A program made the position numbers and the translations under genes. From Candidatus Latescibacterota bacterium (GTDB lineage Bacteria; Krumholzibacteriota; Krumholzibacteriia; Krumholzibacteriales; WJIX01), in assembly GCA_030643145.1 (NCBI GenBank), contig DAOWMJ010000005.1:1-22163 (forward strand): a stretch of DNA of 22,163 bases, written 5' to 3'. This document shows positions 13,865-22,163 of this stretch, piece after piece (position 1 is the first letter of the stretch; every line of letters starts with the position of its first letter). The notes under the pieces were generated by a model. That model ran no database searches, was not told the origin of the DNA, and worked only from the letters and a program-made list of their open reading frames with translations.

Positions 13865-14971
13865 GTGAAGAGTTTAATTCCTCTCGATGAACTGCAAAAA
13901 AAGATGACCGCCATATCCTCGGTTGTTCCGGGAAAAACAACAATGCCGATTCTTTCTATGGTGTTAATAATAGCAGAAGAAAATTCAATAACATTTTCAG
14001 CGACTGATTTAGATATATCAGTCACTTCTAAAATTAAAGGAAAAGTAGAAGAACCCGGATCGATTGCAGCTCCGGCAAAAAAACTTACAGAGATAGTAAA
14101 ATCTCTTTCCGGAGATCAGGTTGCGTTCGAAGTGAAAGATAGCGCTCTCAATATAACGTCGGGGAGGAGTAGCTTTGTAATTAATGGAAGAAACGCCGAT
14201 GATTTCCCTAAAATTCCAAAACAGGAAGGGAAATCGGAGTTTTCCATCGATTTTCAGCTTCTGGAAAAGCTTATTAAAAAGACGATATACTCGGTATCGA
14301 ACGATCTTACAAGGCCGGCGTTATGCGGGGTCTTGTGGAAGGTTAGCGGCGACGGAATGACGATGGTTTCTACGGATGGGCATAGGCTCGCAAAAATAGA
14401 TTTAAAACAAAAGATCGCCATTGTTGATAAAATAGATGTAATAATACCACCAAAGGCTCTTTCAACACTAAAGTATTTTTCATCAGGCCAGGAGAGAGTA
14501 AAGATACAACTAGCGGAAAATAATGTTTCTTTCAGTATGGAGGATGTTGTTATTTATTCAAGACTTCTCGAAGGACCCTTTCCTAATTTTTCCAAAGTAA
14601 TTCCTGAGAATAATAAAAAGAAGCTTACGCTTTCCAAAAACTCTCTTTCCGAAGCTACAAAGAGGGTATCTATATTGTCGGATAGTCTAACACATCTGGT
14701 TGTTTTTTCACTCAAAGAAAATAAACTATTACTAAATGTTACAACAAAAGAACTTGGGGGAGCAAAAGAGGAAATAGATGTTTCGTACACGGATGATCCT
14801 ATTGAAATAGGGTACAACGCTAATTATATTCAGGATATTTTAAAGACGATAGATAGTGATGATATAATAATTTATCTGGACAGGTCCGATAACGCCGGGG
14901 TAATTATACCGGATGAACAAGCCAAAGAATTCGACCAGCTGTGTATTATTATGCCTCTCCGTATCAGTTAG
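13865..14971 (+). CDS. dnaN: DNA polymerase III beta sliding clamp
   Basis: Forms the dimeric ring that tethers DNA polymerase III and other clamp-binding proteins to DNA. From the GTG at 13865 the product is 368 residues, the family's normal size, beginning with KSLIPLDELQKKMTAISSVV and ending in LCIIMPLRIS, the usual C-terminal MPMR-like strand. Three repeated clamp folds are expected at about 1-120, 125-245 and 246-368; VSTDGHRLAKID and PALCGVLW mark the second. The frame is open 25 codons further upstream, but those residues are unlike the family and include the promoter. AGGAGG precedes the GTG. Its base composition is AT-rich compared with gyrA. recF follows 30 bases downstream. Confidence 0.97.
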   Translation: MKSLIPLDELQKKMTAISSVVPGKTTMPILSMVLIIAEENSITFSATDLDISVTSKIKGKVEEPGSIAAPAKKLTEIVKSLSGDQVAFEVKDSALNITSGRSSFVINGRNADDFPKIPKQEGKSEFSIDFQLLEKLIKKTIYSVSNDLTRPALCGVLWKVSGDGMTMVSTDGHRLAKIDLKQKIAIVDKIDVIIPPKALSTLKYFSSGQERVKIQLAENNVSFSMEDVVIYSRLLEGPFPNFSKVIPENNKKKLTLSKNSLSEATKRVSILSDSLTHLVVFSLKENKLLLNVTTKELGGAKEEIDVSYTDDPIEIGYNANYIQDILKTIDSDDIIIYLDRSDNAGVIIPDEQAKEFDQLCIIMPLRIS

Positions 14972-15001
14972 GGAGGTTGGGAGGCGAGGCGGTGTAAGGG
15001 A

Positions 15002-16102
15002 ATGAGGATTAACAGGGTCGAAATTAAAAACTTCAGAAATATTAAAGAGGCACGGCTGAGATTCTCCTCGGGCTTTAATTTTATTGCCGGATTAAATGCA
15101 CAGGGAAAAACAAATCTCCTAGAGGCGCTGTACCTCTTTTCTCTTTGCAGGTCATTTAGAACAAAAAAGAGAGAAGAAATGGTGGCGCTTGGCGCTCCTT
15201 TTTTCTTTTTAAGAATAAAGGTGGAGAGTGATTCAGGGGTGGAGTTCGTTCTGGAGATTGGAGTGGAGCGTGGCGGCCGCACGCGGGTAAAAGTAAATGG
15301 AGAGAAGGTTAGAGGGCTTTCCAGTATACTTGGGCTCGTCCCCGGAGTGATATTTACTCCCCGGGATATAGGTATGGTTTCCGGGCCTCCGGGGGAGAGA
15401 AGAACATTTATTGATTACACGGCGTCTCAAATATCTGAGGGTTTTCTGGAGAATCTGAAGGAGTATCGCCACGTGCTGAGACAGAGAAATTCGCAAATTA
15501 AGGAAGCGGCTGTGGGAAAATGTAATTTTAAAATAATGAGAGCGCTTGATCGTATACTGGTAGAGAAAGCAGAGGATTTAGTTGAAGGGCGCAAAAGAGT
15601 TCTTGAAGAAATAAGAGAAAAAGCCGCGGATATGTTCAGGCATGTATTTACCGGAGACGGGGATCTTGAGATGGAGTACATTTCTTCAATTAAATCCGGC
15701 AGCGGTAAATATTCGGAACTTTTTTTAAGTTCGATAGAGAAGATGCGCAACGAAGAAATCAGGAGAGGATATACTCTAAAAGGGCCTCATTGTGACGATA
15801 TTGGAATATCTATTGGAAAGCTTGATCTTAGAAAGTATGGGTCTCAGGGGAGAAAGAGGCTTGTAGCAATAGTTATGAAGATGGCACAGGCTTCGGTTAT
15901 TACAGAAAAACGAGGCGAGACCCCTGTTGTTTTACTGGATGATCTTTTCTCAGAGCTTGACGATTGCGTTTCGGCGAGGGTTAAGGAGTTTCTTTCCGAG
16001 CGCTATCAGAATTTTATTACATCCCCTGTTGAAATAGGGACACAAAACAGGAAAGGTGTAGGAAATTTTACTATCCATAAAGGGGTTATAACCCGGCAGT
16101 AG
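15002..16102 (+). CDS. recF: DNA replication and repair protein RecF
   Basis: SMC-like ATPase that with RecO and RecR helps load RecA at single-strand gaps. The 366-residue protein starts with the typical MRINRVEIKNFRNI, and has Walker A GLNAQGKT (30-37), TPRDIGMVSGPPGERRTFID (119-138), the ABC signature YGSQGRKR (279-286), Walker B VVLLDD (309-314) and the D-loop FSELD (316-320). The ATG is the first residue of the conserved N terminus; AAGGGA abuts it too closely, but GAGGCGAGG lies about 12 bases upstream. The C-terminal part after about 340 is divergent. Standard dnaN-recF adjacency; dciA follows after a 97-base gap. Confidence 0.96.
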   Translation: MRINRVEIKNFRNIKEARLRFSSGFNFIAGLNAQGKTNLLEALYLFSLCRSFRTKKREEMVALGAPFFFLRIKVESDSGVEFVLEIGVERGGRTRVKVNGEKVRGLSSILGLVPGVIFTPRDIGMVSGPPGERRTFIDYTASQISEGFLENLKEYRHVLRQRNSQIKEAAVGKCNFKIMRALDRILVEKAEDLVEGRKRVLEEIREKAADMFRHVFTGDGDLEMEYISSIKSGSGKYSELFLSSIEKMRNEEIRRGYTLKGPHCDDIGISIGKLDLRKYGSQGRKRLVAIVMKMAQASVITEKRGETPVVLLDDLFSELDDCVSARVKEFLSERYQNFITSPVEIGTQNRKGVGNFTIHKGVITRQ

Positions 16103-16199
16103 GAGGCTGTGGAGAATATTGAAGAAAGGGTTGGAAGGTGGGAGAAGGGATTGATAATTTTTTTGTTTGTTTTAAAGCTGTTTCATAATACCATTCGGT

Positions 16200-16544
16200 A
16201 TGAATATGAGAAAGAGTAAAACGATAAAGGAGAGCCGCGGAACTTCTGCCCTGGTAAGGGAAATTTTACCGGAGGTTTTTAAATCTCTTGGTATCGAGGG
16301 GAGATTGGAGGAAGGGCAACTGGTAAGAGAGTGGCCTTCTATAGTAGGTAAAGGGCTGGCAAAAAGAAGTTCCCTAAGGGATGTGCAAAATGGTATTCTT
16401 TTTGTTGAAGCAGAGAATAATATCTGGATGCAGGAGATCAAGTTTTTACAAAAAAGAATAATAGCGAGGATAAAAAGCAGATTTCCCGGGATTTCAATAA
16501 CGGGGATTCGCCTTTTTATCAAGAGGGAGGAAGGAGAGGAATGA
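16200..16544 (+). CDS. dciA: DciA-type replicative helicase loader (DUF721)
   Basis: A DUF721 protein of 114 residues. In bacteria lacking the phage-derived loaders DnaC or DnaI, DciA is the DnaB helicase operator. The fold's hallmarks are visible: LVREWPSIVGKGLAKRSSL (35-53), then GILFVEAENNIWMQEIKFLQKRIIARI (59-85), the conserved tryptophan-containing amphipathic helix, and a final strand ISITGIRLFIKR. Its stop overlaps the gyrB start by four bases (ATGA), so the two are coupled. The start at 16200 has no clear ribosome-binding site, and a second in-frame ATG at 16206 is equally possible. Basic N terminus. The position between recF and gyrB is common for this family. Confidence 0.88.
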   Translation: MNMRKSKTIKESRGTSALVREILPEVFKSLGIEGRLEEGQLVREWPSIVGKGLAKRSSLRDVQNGILFVEAENNIWMQEIKFLQKRIIARIKSRFPGISITGIRLFIKREEGEE

Positions 16545-18457
16545 GTAAAAAATATACAGCGAAAGGAATACAGGTTTTAAAAGGTCTGGAGGCGGTAAGA
16601 AAGAGACCCGCCATGTATATAGGGAGCACGGATGTTCACGGGCTTCATCACATGATTTATGAAGTTGTGGATAATAGTATAGATGAAGCTATGGCCGGGT
16701 ATTGTAATAGCATAGTTGTTAGTGTCAGCCCCGGTGGCGTTGTAATGGTTGAAGACGACGGAAGAGGTATACCGGTTGATATCCACCCCACCCAAAAAAA
16801 ACCGGCCGTGGAAGTTGTGATGACCATGCTGCATGCCGGCGGAAAATTTGACCATGACAGCTACAAGGTTTCAGGAGGGCTTCACGGGGTAGGAGTGTCT
16901 GTCGTAAACGCACTTTCGGAGTGGATGGAAGTGGAAATATGGAGGGATGGAGCCCGGCATACGCAGAGGTATGAAATCGGAATCCCCGTATCTCCTCTAA
17001 GGGCTATACCATTGGAAGAAAACAAAGAGAAGACCGGCACGAAAATAACTTTCCACCCAAATCCCGCAATATTTTCAACGATGGAATTCAGCTTTGACAC
17101 GATTTCTCAAAGGTTAAGGGAGCTGGCCTTTTTAAACAAAGGGATCAATATTAACTTTACCGACAAAAGGTTCGGTAAAAGCCATAATTTTCAGTACGAT
17201 GGAGGTATAGTTTCATTTGTGAAAATGCTGAATGAAAATAGAACCGTACTTCACAGTAAACCGATTTATATTAATGAAAAGAAAGATGACTGCGAAGTTG
17301 AAATTGCTATCCAGTACAATGATTCGTATGGGGAGAAAATATTTACGTTCGCGAATAATATTAACACCCTCAGCGGGGGAACGCATCTTTCAGGATTTAA
17401 AACAGCTCTCACCAGAATCCTGAACAGTTATGCTCAGAAGAACAATCTCTTTAAGAAAGGAAAAAACAACAAGATAGTGCTTTCCGGAGATGATGTAAGG
17501 GAAGGGATAACCGCGGTGCTCAGCGTTAAGCTTCCGGAGCCTCAGTTTGAGGGCCAGACAAAGGGCAAATTGGGAAACAGTGAAATGATGGGAATAGTGG
17601 CATCAATTCTAGGGCAGAAGCTAGGGGAGTTTCTCGAGGAAAACCCGGCGATAGCGAGGAAAATTGTCAGAAAATCGATAGATTCCGCAAGAGCAAGAGA
17701 TGCCGCCAGAAAGGCAAAAGATCTTGTAAGAAGAAAATCGGTTCTGGAATCAGGAAGTCTTCCGGGCAAGCTCTCGGACTGTTCGGTAAAGGACCCGGAA
17801 CATTCCGAATTGTTTCTCGTTGAAGGTGATTCGGCAGGCGGTTCGGCGAAAATGGGAAGGGATAGAAGATTCCAGGCGATTTTACCCCTTAAAGGGAAAA
17901 TACTGAATGTGGAAAAGGCAAGAATGGACAAAATCCTTTCAAATGAAGAAATAAAAACGATTATTACCGCCCTGGGAACCGGAATTGGAGAGGATTTTGA
18001 TATTTCCAAAATCAGATACCGCAAGGTAATAATCATGACAGATGCCGATGTGGACGGTTCGCATATAAGAACATTGATACTGACTTTATTTTTCCGGTAC
18101 ATGCCCGAACTGGTAACGGAAGGGTGCATTTATATTGCCCAGCCCCCGCTCTATAAGGTTAAAAAGGGAAAGAAGGAAAAGTACGCTTACAACGAAGAAA
18201 AGAGGATTCAAATTATCGAAGAATTTGGAGGAGAGAAAGGAATATCTCTTCAACGGTATAAAGGGCTGGGAGAAATGAATCCCGATCAGCTCTGGATAAC
18301 CACGATGGATCCCGAGCGAAGAATAATGCGCCAAATTGTACTGGAAGATATGGTAGAAGCAGATCGGATATTCACGATTCTTATGGGGGATAAAGTGGAA
18401 CCGAGAAAGAACTTTATTCAGGAAAACGCGACATATGTTAAAAACCTGGATATTTAA
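16541..18457 (+). CDS. gyrB: DNA gyrase subunit B
   Basis: ATPase subunit of gyrase, which introduces negative supercoils with GyrA. The 638-residue product is of the short GyrB type without the long E. coli insertion. The GHKL ATPase shows EVVDNSIDEA with catalytic E41, DDGRGIP (72-78) and GGLHGVGVSVVNALS (112-126). The transducer domain includes QTKGKLGN (339-346). The Toprim domain has EGDSAGGSA (428-436, E428) and DADVDG (501-506), followed by PLKGKILNVEKA (449-460) and QRYKGLGEMNPDQLW (571-585). Residues equivalent to E. coli Asp426 and Lys447 are kept. A long GGAGGAAGGAG-like site precedes the ATG, which overlaps the dciA stop. Confidence 0.97.
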   Translation: MSKKYTAKGIQVLKGLEAVRKRPAMYIGSTDVHGLHHMIYEVVDNSIDEAMAGYCNSIVVSVSPGGVVMVEDDGRGIPVDIHPTQKKPAVEVVMTMLHAGGKFDHDSYKVSGGLHGVGVSVVNALSEWMEVEIWRDGARHTQRYEIGIPVSPLRAIPLEENKEKTGTKITFHPNPAIFSTMEFSFDTISQRLRELAFLNKGININFTDKRFGKSHNFQYDGGIVSFVKMLNENRTVLHSKPIYINEKKDDCEVEIAIQYNDSYGEKIFTFANNINTLSGGTHLSGFKTALTRILNSYAQKNNLFKKGKNNKIVLSGDDVREGITAVLSVKLPEPQFEGQTKGKLGNSEMMGIVASILGQKLGEFLEENPAIARKIVRKSIDSARARDAARKAKDLVRRKSVLESGSLPGKLSDCSVKDPEHSELFLVEGDSAGGSAKMGRDRRFQAILPLKGKILNVEKARMDKILSNEEIKTIITALGTGIGEDFDISKIRYRKVIIMTDADVDGSHIRTLILTLFFRYMPELVTEGCIYIAQPPLYKVKKGKKEKYAYNEEKRIQIIEEFGGEKGISLQRYKGLGEMNPDQLWITTMDPERRIMRQIVLEDMVEADRIFTILMGDKVEPRKNFIQENATYVKNLDI

Positions 18458-18542
18458 TTCCGCAAAAAAGAGCCTTGAAATATAGTCGTAGTGAGTGGAA
18501 ATGGAGTTGCCGTGTGGAAGAGTCTTTAGGAGGATAAAATAA

Positions 18543-21083
18543 ATGCAGATTAATAGACAGCGCGTAATCCAGAGCTATATCGAAGATGAAATGAAAGAAA
18601 GTTATCTAGATTATTCAATGAGCGTTATAGTTTCCCGGGCTCTTCCGGACGTCCGTGACGGACTAAAGCCGGTACATAGGCGAATTTTGCTCGCGATGAA
18701 CGACCTAAACCTTGTTCACAACCGCCCATCCCGCAAATCAGCCAAGGTGACTGGTGATGTAACGGGAAACTATCACCCGCACGGAACAGCATCCGCTTAT
18801 GACGCGATAGTTCGAATGGCGCAGCACTTTTCACTAAGGTATCCCCTTATCGAAGGGCAGGGAAACTTTGGTTCTATAGACGGAGATCCGGCGGCCGCCG
18901 AGAGATATACCGAAGTACGAATGGAGGAGATAGCCGAAGAACTTCTGGAAGATATAAATAAGGAAACGGTGGAATTCGGGCCGAACTACGATAATTCAAG
19001 ACAGATGGCTCTCGTTTTGCCAGCAAAAATTCCAAATCTTCTTATAAACGGCGCCTCGGGGATAGCTGTTGGGATGGCCACCAATATTCCTCCTCACAAC
19101 CTAGTGGAAATCATCAATGGGCTTAAGGCTATTCTGGATAATCCGGAGGTTAGCATTGATAGGCTCTGCGAAATTGTTCCCGGGCCCGATTTTCCGACCG
19201 GCGGAATAATATGCGGAAGAGAAGGCATAAAACAAGCTTATGAAACGGGCAGGGGAAAGTTGCTTGTCAGAGCGAGGGCAAATATCGAAACGGATGAGAG
19301 GGGAAAGTCAAGGATCATCGTAACAGAGATTCCGTATCAGACCAACAAGGCGAGGATAATCGAAAATACGGCTCAGCTGGTGAGGAATGGCAAGCTGTCC
19401 GGCATCAGTGATATACGGGACGAATCTGACAAAGATGGAATGAGAATGGTTATAGAGTTAAAAAGGGACGCCTACCCAAAGGTTGTATTAAACAAGCTTT
19501 ATAAGCACACACAGCTTCAGACGAGTTTCGGGATAATTCTGTTGGCGTTGATGGGGGGACTTAAGCCCAAAGTGATGAATCTGAAAGAGGCAATGAAAGC
19601 CTTCCTTGATCACCGGGAGGAAGTTGTAACAAGAAGGACAAAATTTAATTTGAAGAAGGCCGAGGAAAGAGCGCATATACTCGAAGGGTATAAAAAGGCC
19701 CTTGATAATATTGATGCCATAATAAAACTCATTAAAAAGAGCGCTTCTCCCCAGGAAGCAAAAAACGGACTTATGCAAACGTTCGACCTTACAGAAATTC
19801 AGGCACAGGCAATTCTGGACATGAAACTCCAGAGGCTTACAGGGCTTGAGAGAAAAAAGATAGAGGAAGAATATTTAGCGCTTATCCAAAAGATAGAATA
19901 TTACAAAACTATTCTGGAAAGCCGGACAAGGCTTCTTGGTATCATCGCCACGGAACTTGATGATGTGAAAGAGAGATTCGGGGACGAAAGAAGAACAGAT
20001 ATCATAGCGATGGAAGGCGAGTTTGAAGTAGAAGATTTTATTGCTGAAGAGGATATGATAATCACAATAACTCATACAGGCTATATCAAGCGGATTGCCA
20101 TTGATACCTATCGCCGCCAGAAGAGAGGCGGTAAGGGCGTTAAAGGAATGGAGATGAAAGAGGAAGACTTTGTCGAACAGCTCTTCATAGCGTCAACCCA
20201 TACATATATTCTATTCTTCACTGACAGGGGACAGTGTTATTGGCTTAAGGTACACAAGATTCCAAGAGCCGGAAGGCTGTCGAGGGGTAAGGCGATAGTT
20301 AATTTGCTCGAGTTATCGAACGAAGAAAGAATTACGGCCTTTATACCGGTCGATGATTTCAACAGGGATCTTAATCTTGTAATGGCTACAAAAATGGGAC
20401 GCGTAAAGAAGACCCCTCTGCGTGAATATTCCCATCCCAGAAGAGATGGAATAATAGCTATCGATCTGAAAAAGAATGACAGCCTTGTGCGGGCCGAGAT
20501 GACTTCCGGAAATGACGATGTTATCCTTGCCAAGAAGAATGGCAAGGCGATTAGATTTAATGAAACCGACGTTAGGGTAACAGCAAGGGCGACAATGGGA
20601 GTAAAGGGGGTTTGGGTGGGCGATGAGGATGAAGTGGTTGAAATGGTTGTTGTAAAGCCGGGAGCCGAGCTTCTTGCCGTTACCGAGAATGGTTACGGGA
20701 AGAGGACGGACGTTATGGAATACAAGAAACAAAAGAGAGGCGGGAAGGGTGTAATTTGTATAAATACAGGAAAGAGAAACGGAAAACTTGTCACTATAAA
20801 AGAGGTTTTCACCACTGAAGAAGTGATGATGATAACAAAGAAAGGAAAAATAATCAAAAGCCCTGTTTTGGATGTTTCGGTGAGACGGAGACACGCGAAG
20901 GGAGTAAAACTTATTAATCTGGATGATGGCGATTTCTTGGTTGGCGTCACGCTGGTATCGGGAAAAGATGTTGCCGGGAATGAAGAGATAGGGGAAGAGT
21001 TGGAAGATAATCGCGCGAGAGTGAATAAGGATGATATCGACGAGATCGAATCAAAAGAAGGAGGGGAGAGTGAAACATCGTAA
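18543..21083 (+). CDS. gyrA: DNA gyrase subunit A
   Basis: Breakage-reunion and DNA-wrapping subunit of gyrase. The 846-residue protein has SRALPDVRDGLKPVHRRIL (31-49), the catalytic tyrosine Y122 (AAERYTEVRM, the same number as in E. coli), the coiled-coil gate (about 360-480), and a C-terminal beta-pinwheel. The canonical GyrA box QKRGGKG occurs at 526-532, marking gyrase rather than topoisomerase IV, and recurs exactly at 730-736. The quinolone site reads HPHGTASAYD: Thr82 and Ala83 where E. coli has Asp82 and Ser83, with Asp87 kept. The C-terminal 30 residues are acidic. AGGAGG lies nine bases before the ATG. The gene is 85 bases after gyrB and its end overlaps the next gene by 14 bases. 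Confidence 0.97.
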   Translation: MQINRQRVIQSYIEDEMKESYLDYSMSVIVSRALPDVRDGLKPVHRRILLAMNDLNLVHNRPSRKSAKVTGDVTGNYHPHGTASAYDAIVRMAQHFSLRYPLIEGQGNFGSIDGDPAAAERYTEVRMEEIAEELLEDINKETVEFGPNYDNSRQMALVLPAKIPNLLINGASGIAVGMATNIPPHNLVEIINGLKAILDNPEVSIDRLCEIVPGPDFPTGGIICGREGIKQAYETGRGKLLVRARANIETDERGKSRIIVTEIPYQTNKARIIENTAQLVRNGKLSGISDIRDESDKDGMRMVIELKRDAYPKVVLNKLYKHTQLQTSFGIILLALMGGLKPKVMNLKEAMKAFLDHREEVVTRRTKFNLKKAEERAHILEGYKKALDNIDAIIKLIKKSASPQEAKNGLMQTFDLTEIQAQAILDMKLQRLTGLERKKIEEEYLALIQKIEYYKTILESRTRLLGIIATELDDVKERFGDERRTDIIAMEGEFEVEDFIAEEDMIITITHTGYIKRIAIDTYRRQKRGGKGVKGMEMKEEDFVEQLFIASTHTYILFFTDRGQCYWLKVHKIPRAGRLSRGKAIVNLLELSNEERITAFIPVDDFNRDLNLVMATKMGRVKKTPLREYSHPRRDGIIAIDLKKNDSLVRAEMTSGNDDVILAKKNGKAIRFNETDVRVTARATMGVKGVWVGDEDEVVEMVVVKPGAELLAVTENGYGKRTDVMEYKKQKRGGKGVICINTGKRNGKLVTIKEVFTTEEVMMITKKGKIIKSPVLDVSVRRRHAKGVKLINLDDGDFLVGVTLVSGKDVAGNEEIGEELEDNRARVNKDDIDEIESKEGGESETS
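21058..21064 (+). promoter_or_regulatory. Ribosome-binding site inside gyrA for the next gene
   Basis: AAGGAGG within the last gyrA codons, five bases before the GTG at 21070. It supports a real translation start overlapping the gyrA end. Confidence 0.7.
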
Positions 21084-22163
21084 AAAGAGCAAAATATGTT
21101 TAACGCTCTTGACGATTCTTCTTTTATTGACTGTGAGCTCTGACGCGATAGCTGCGCTGTGGAGTGGAAAGGAAAAAACCGGCGGGGATTTGCGGCAGAA
21201 AATGATAGGGGTTGAAATACTCGAAGAGGGTGTAGTAATACTACGGTGGGGTGTTGGGACAAAGGAAATCAGGGCAGAGTATGATCTTGTATTCCAAAAC
21301 GTAAAGAACCCACCGCATGGTGCGTGTTCAACCCGTGTCGCCAGATTCAGGAAAGTAGATATTCGAAATGGTAAGGATTACCTGTTTGAAGGGTGCGCTG
21401 GCGGCAAACGCATGCCTGGAATGAACGCGGATGACGATCAGGATGGGGAAATAAACGAAGACCGCTTTGATGGTGTGGACAATGACGGAGATGGGTATAT
21501 TGATGAAGATTTTGCTGCCATTGGAGAAAGGATGTACGTAGCGCAAGCAGATTTGAAGGAATCCGGGGGCAAGGTTTTTAATAAATGTTATACTTGGGCG
21601 TATAAACATGTAATTGATTTTGTAGGGGTCACAACGGTTTTTGAAAATTGGTTTCTCCAAAATGGTTCTGTAAGAAATGGCGAGGAGACAACTCTGTCTC
21701 TGGGTATTAATTTTGTCTTTGGCGGACAGAAAAGTCGCGACACGGATATTTACGCTCATATAGTAACGGAGTATGTGGAGTTTGCGGATGATTCGTTGCG
21801 GGCCGTGATCTTTTCTAAGGATAGCCTGTTTGCGGGAGTAGTCCTTCTGGAATCAAATCCGCGCGGGTTGATTAAGCACGGGATAGAGCTTGCGTTAAAT
21901 TCAAAAGGGGGGAGCGATTCTCTGTCGGCGCCGGAAATAATAAGCGCGGCCGCGGATAACAGGAAAAGCCTCAGAGCGCACTCGGTAAGATTCGTTCTGG
22001 AGAACAACGGGGATTACAAAAACGGCAAAACCGGTAAAATAGACTGGGCGATATTCTTCGCGAGTTCAGAACGAGAGATTAAAAACAATCTGAAGATGGC
22101 GCTTAAAACGTACAAAGGAACTATGGGTGAAAAGGGAAGAATTAATTGGATTGTGCCGCCGAG
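21070..22163 (+). CDS. Secreted protein of unknown function with acidic DNDGDG repeats (3' end outside window)
   Basis: An uninterrupted frame runs from a GTG at 21070 to the window edge (364 codons and no stop), in a different frame from gyrA, with a good ribosome-binding site. I do not recognise the whole protein. Residues 1-29 form a clear signal peptide: basic KHRKKSK, a hydrophobic core (9-23), and a likely signal peptidase I site after AIA (about 26-28). A conserved-looking domain follows, then an acidic segment at 121-147 with two EF-hand-loop-like runs (DDDQDGEINED and DNDGDGYIDED), likely to bind calcium, then FAAIGERMY and a mixed beta-rich region. Such DGVDNDGDG motifs occur in secreted proteins of several diderm phyla. 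It is probably exported and translationally coupled to gyrA; any link to gyrase is positional only. Confidence 0.85.
   Translation, partial: MKHRKKSKICLTLLTILLLLTVSSDAIAALWSGKEKTGGDLRQKMIGVEILEEGVVILRWGVGTKEIRAEYDLVFQNVKNPPHGACSTRVARFRKVDIRNGKDYLFEGCAGGKRMPGMNADDDQDGEINEDRFDGVDNDGDGYIDEDFAAIGERMYVAQADLKESGGKVFNKCYTWAYKHVIDFVGVTTVFENWFLQNGSVRNGEETTLSLGINFVFGGQKSRDTDIYAHIVTEYVEFADDSLRAVIFSKDSLFAGVVLLESNPRGLIKHGIELALNSKGGSDSLSAPEIISAAADNRKSLRAHSVRFVLENNGDYKNGKTGKIDWAIFFASSEREIKNNLKMALKTYKGTMGEKGRINWIVPP

Noticed and set aside
15470..15475. CACGTG inside recF as a further parS site
   Set aside because: Only the central six bases match; the flanks do not fit TGTTNCACGTGAAACA.
20313..20894. 193-codon frame antisense to gyrA
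   Set aside because: Shadow of the conserved gyrA pinwheel; no family features or start signals. The same applies to the other long antisense frames in gyrA, gyrB, mnmG and parB.
1..22163. CRISPR arrays, insertion sequences, tRNA genes, prophage or defence genes
   Set aside because: None seen. Every long conserved frame is a standard origin-region gene, and no spaced repeats or terminal inverted repeats with target duplications were found by eye.

Overview
The window is the replication-origin region of a bacterial chromosome. It holds two arms of housekeeping genes reading away from an origin: rpmH-rnpA-yidD-yidC-khpB-mnmE-mnmG-rsmG-parA-parB-(M23 peptidase)-bactofilin leftwards on the minus strand, and dnaA-dnaN-recF-dciA-gyrB-gyrA-(secreted protein) rightwards on the plus strand. 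A small heat-shock protein gene at the far left is the only left-arm gene on the plus strand. I see no insertion sequence, phage gene, CRISPR array, rRNA or tRNA.

The organism is probably a diderm: YidC has the N-terminal anchor and large periplasmic domain of Gram-negative types, and there is a bactofilin/M23 pair. Base composition is moderate and AT-leaning in intergenic DNA. The last, truncated gene carries a DGVDNDGDG-type acidic motif of the kind found in secreted proteins of FCB-group and other little-cultured phyla. I therefore lean towards an uncultured lineage near that group, but the window has no rRNA and this is a weak inference.

Layout. 30-476: Hsp20, separated by a two-way hairpin (500-534) from the leftward arm. 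564-3600: bactofilin, membrane-anchored LytM peptidase, ParB and ParA. 3601-4019: a gene-free stretch with two perfect parS sites. 4020-8791: rsmG, mnmG, mnmE, khpB (rRNA and tRNA modification, RNA binding). 8864-11419: yidC, yidD, rnpA and the short rpmH gene (44 aa), preceded by a good sigma-70-type promoter. 11420-12128: gene-free, T-rich, with DnaA boxes next to dnaA. 12129-13523: dnaA. 13524-13864: AT-rich oriC with DnaA-box-like sites, five DnaA-trio triplets and an AT-rich unwinding tract. 13865-21083: dnaN, recF, dciA, gyrB, gyrA. 21070-22163: start of a secreted acidic-repeat protein overlapping the end of gyrA.

The genes form a coherent set. DnaA opens oriC, DciA probably loads the helicase, DnaN clamps the polymerase, gyrase removes supercoils, RecF acts on gaps, and ParA/ParB/parS segregate the new origins. 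The most informative points are the origin architecture, the parS pair, the bactofilin-peptidase-parAB neighbourhood, the gyrase quinolone-site residues and the unidentified secreted gene. I found no clearly novel multi-gene system; most of the window is well-conserved core genome.
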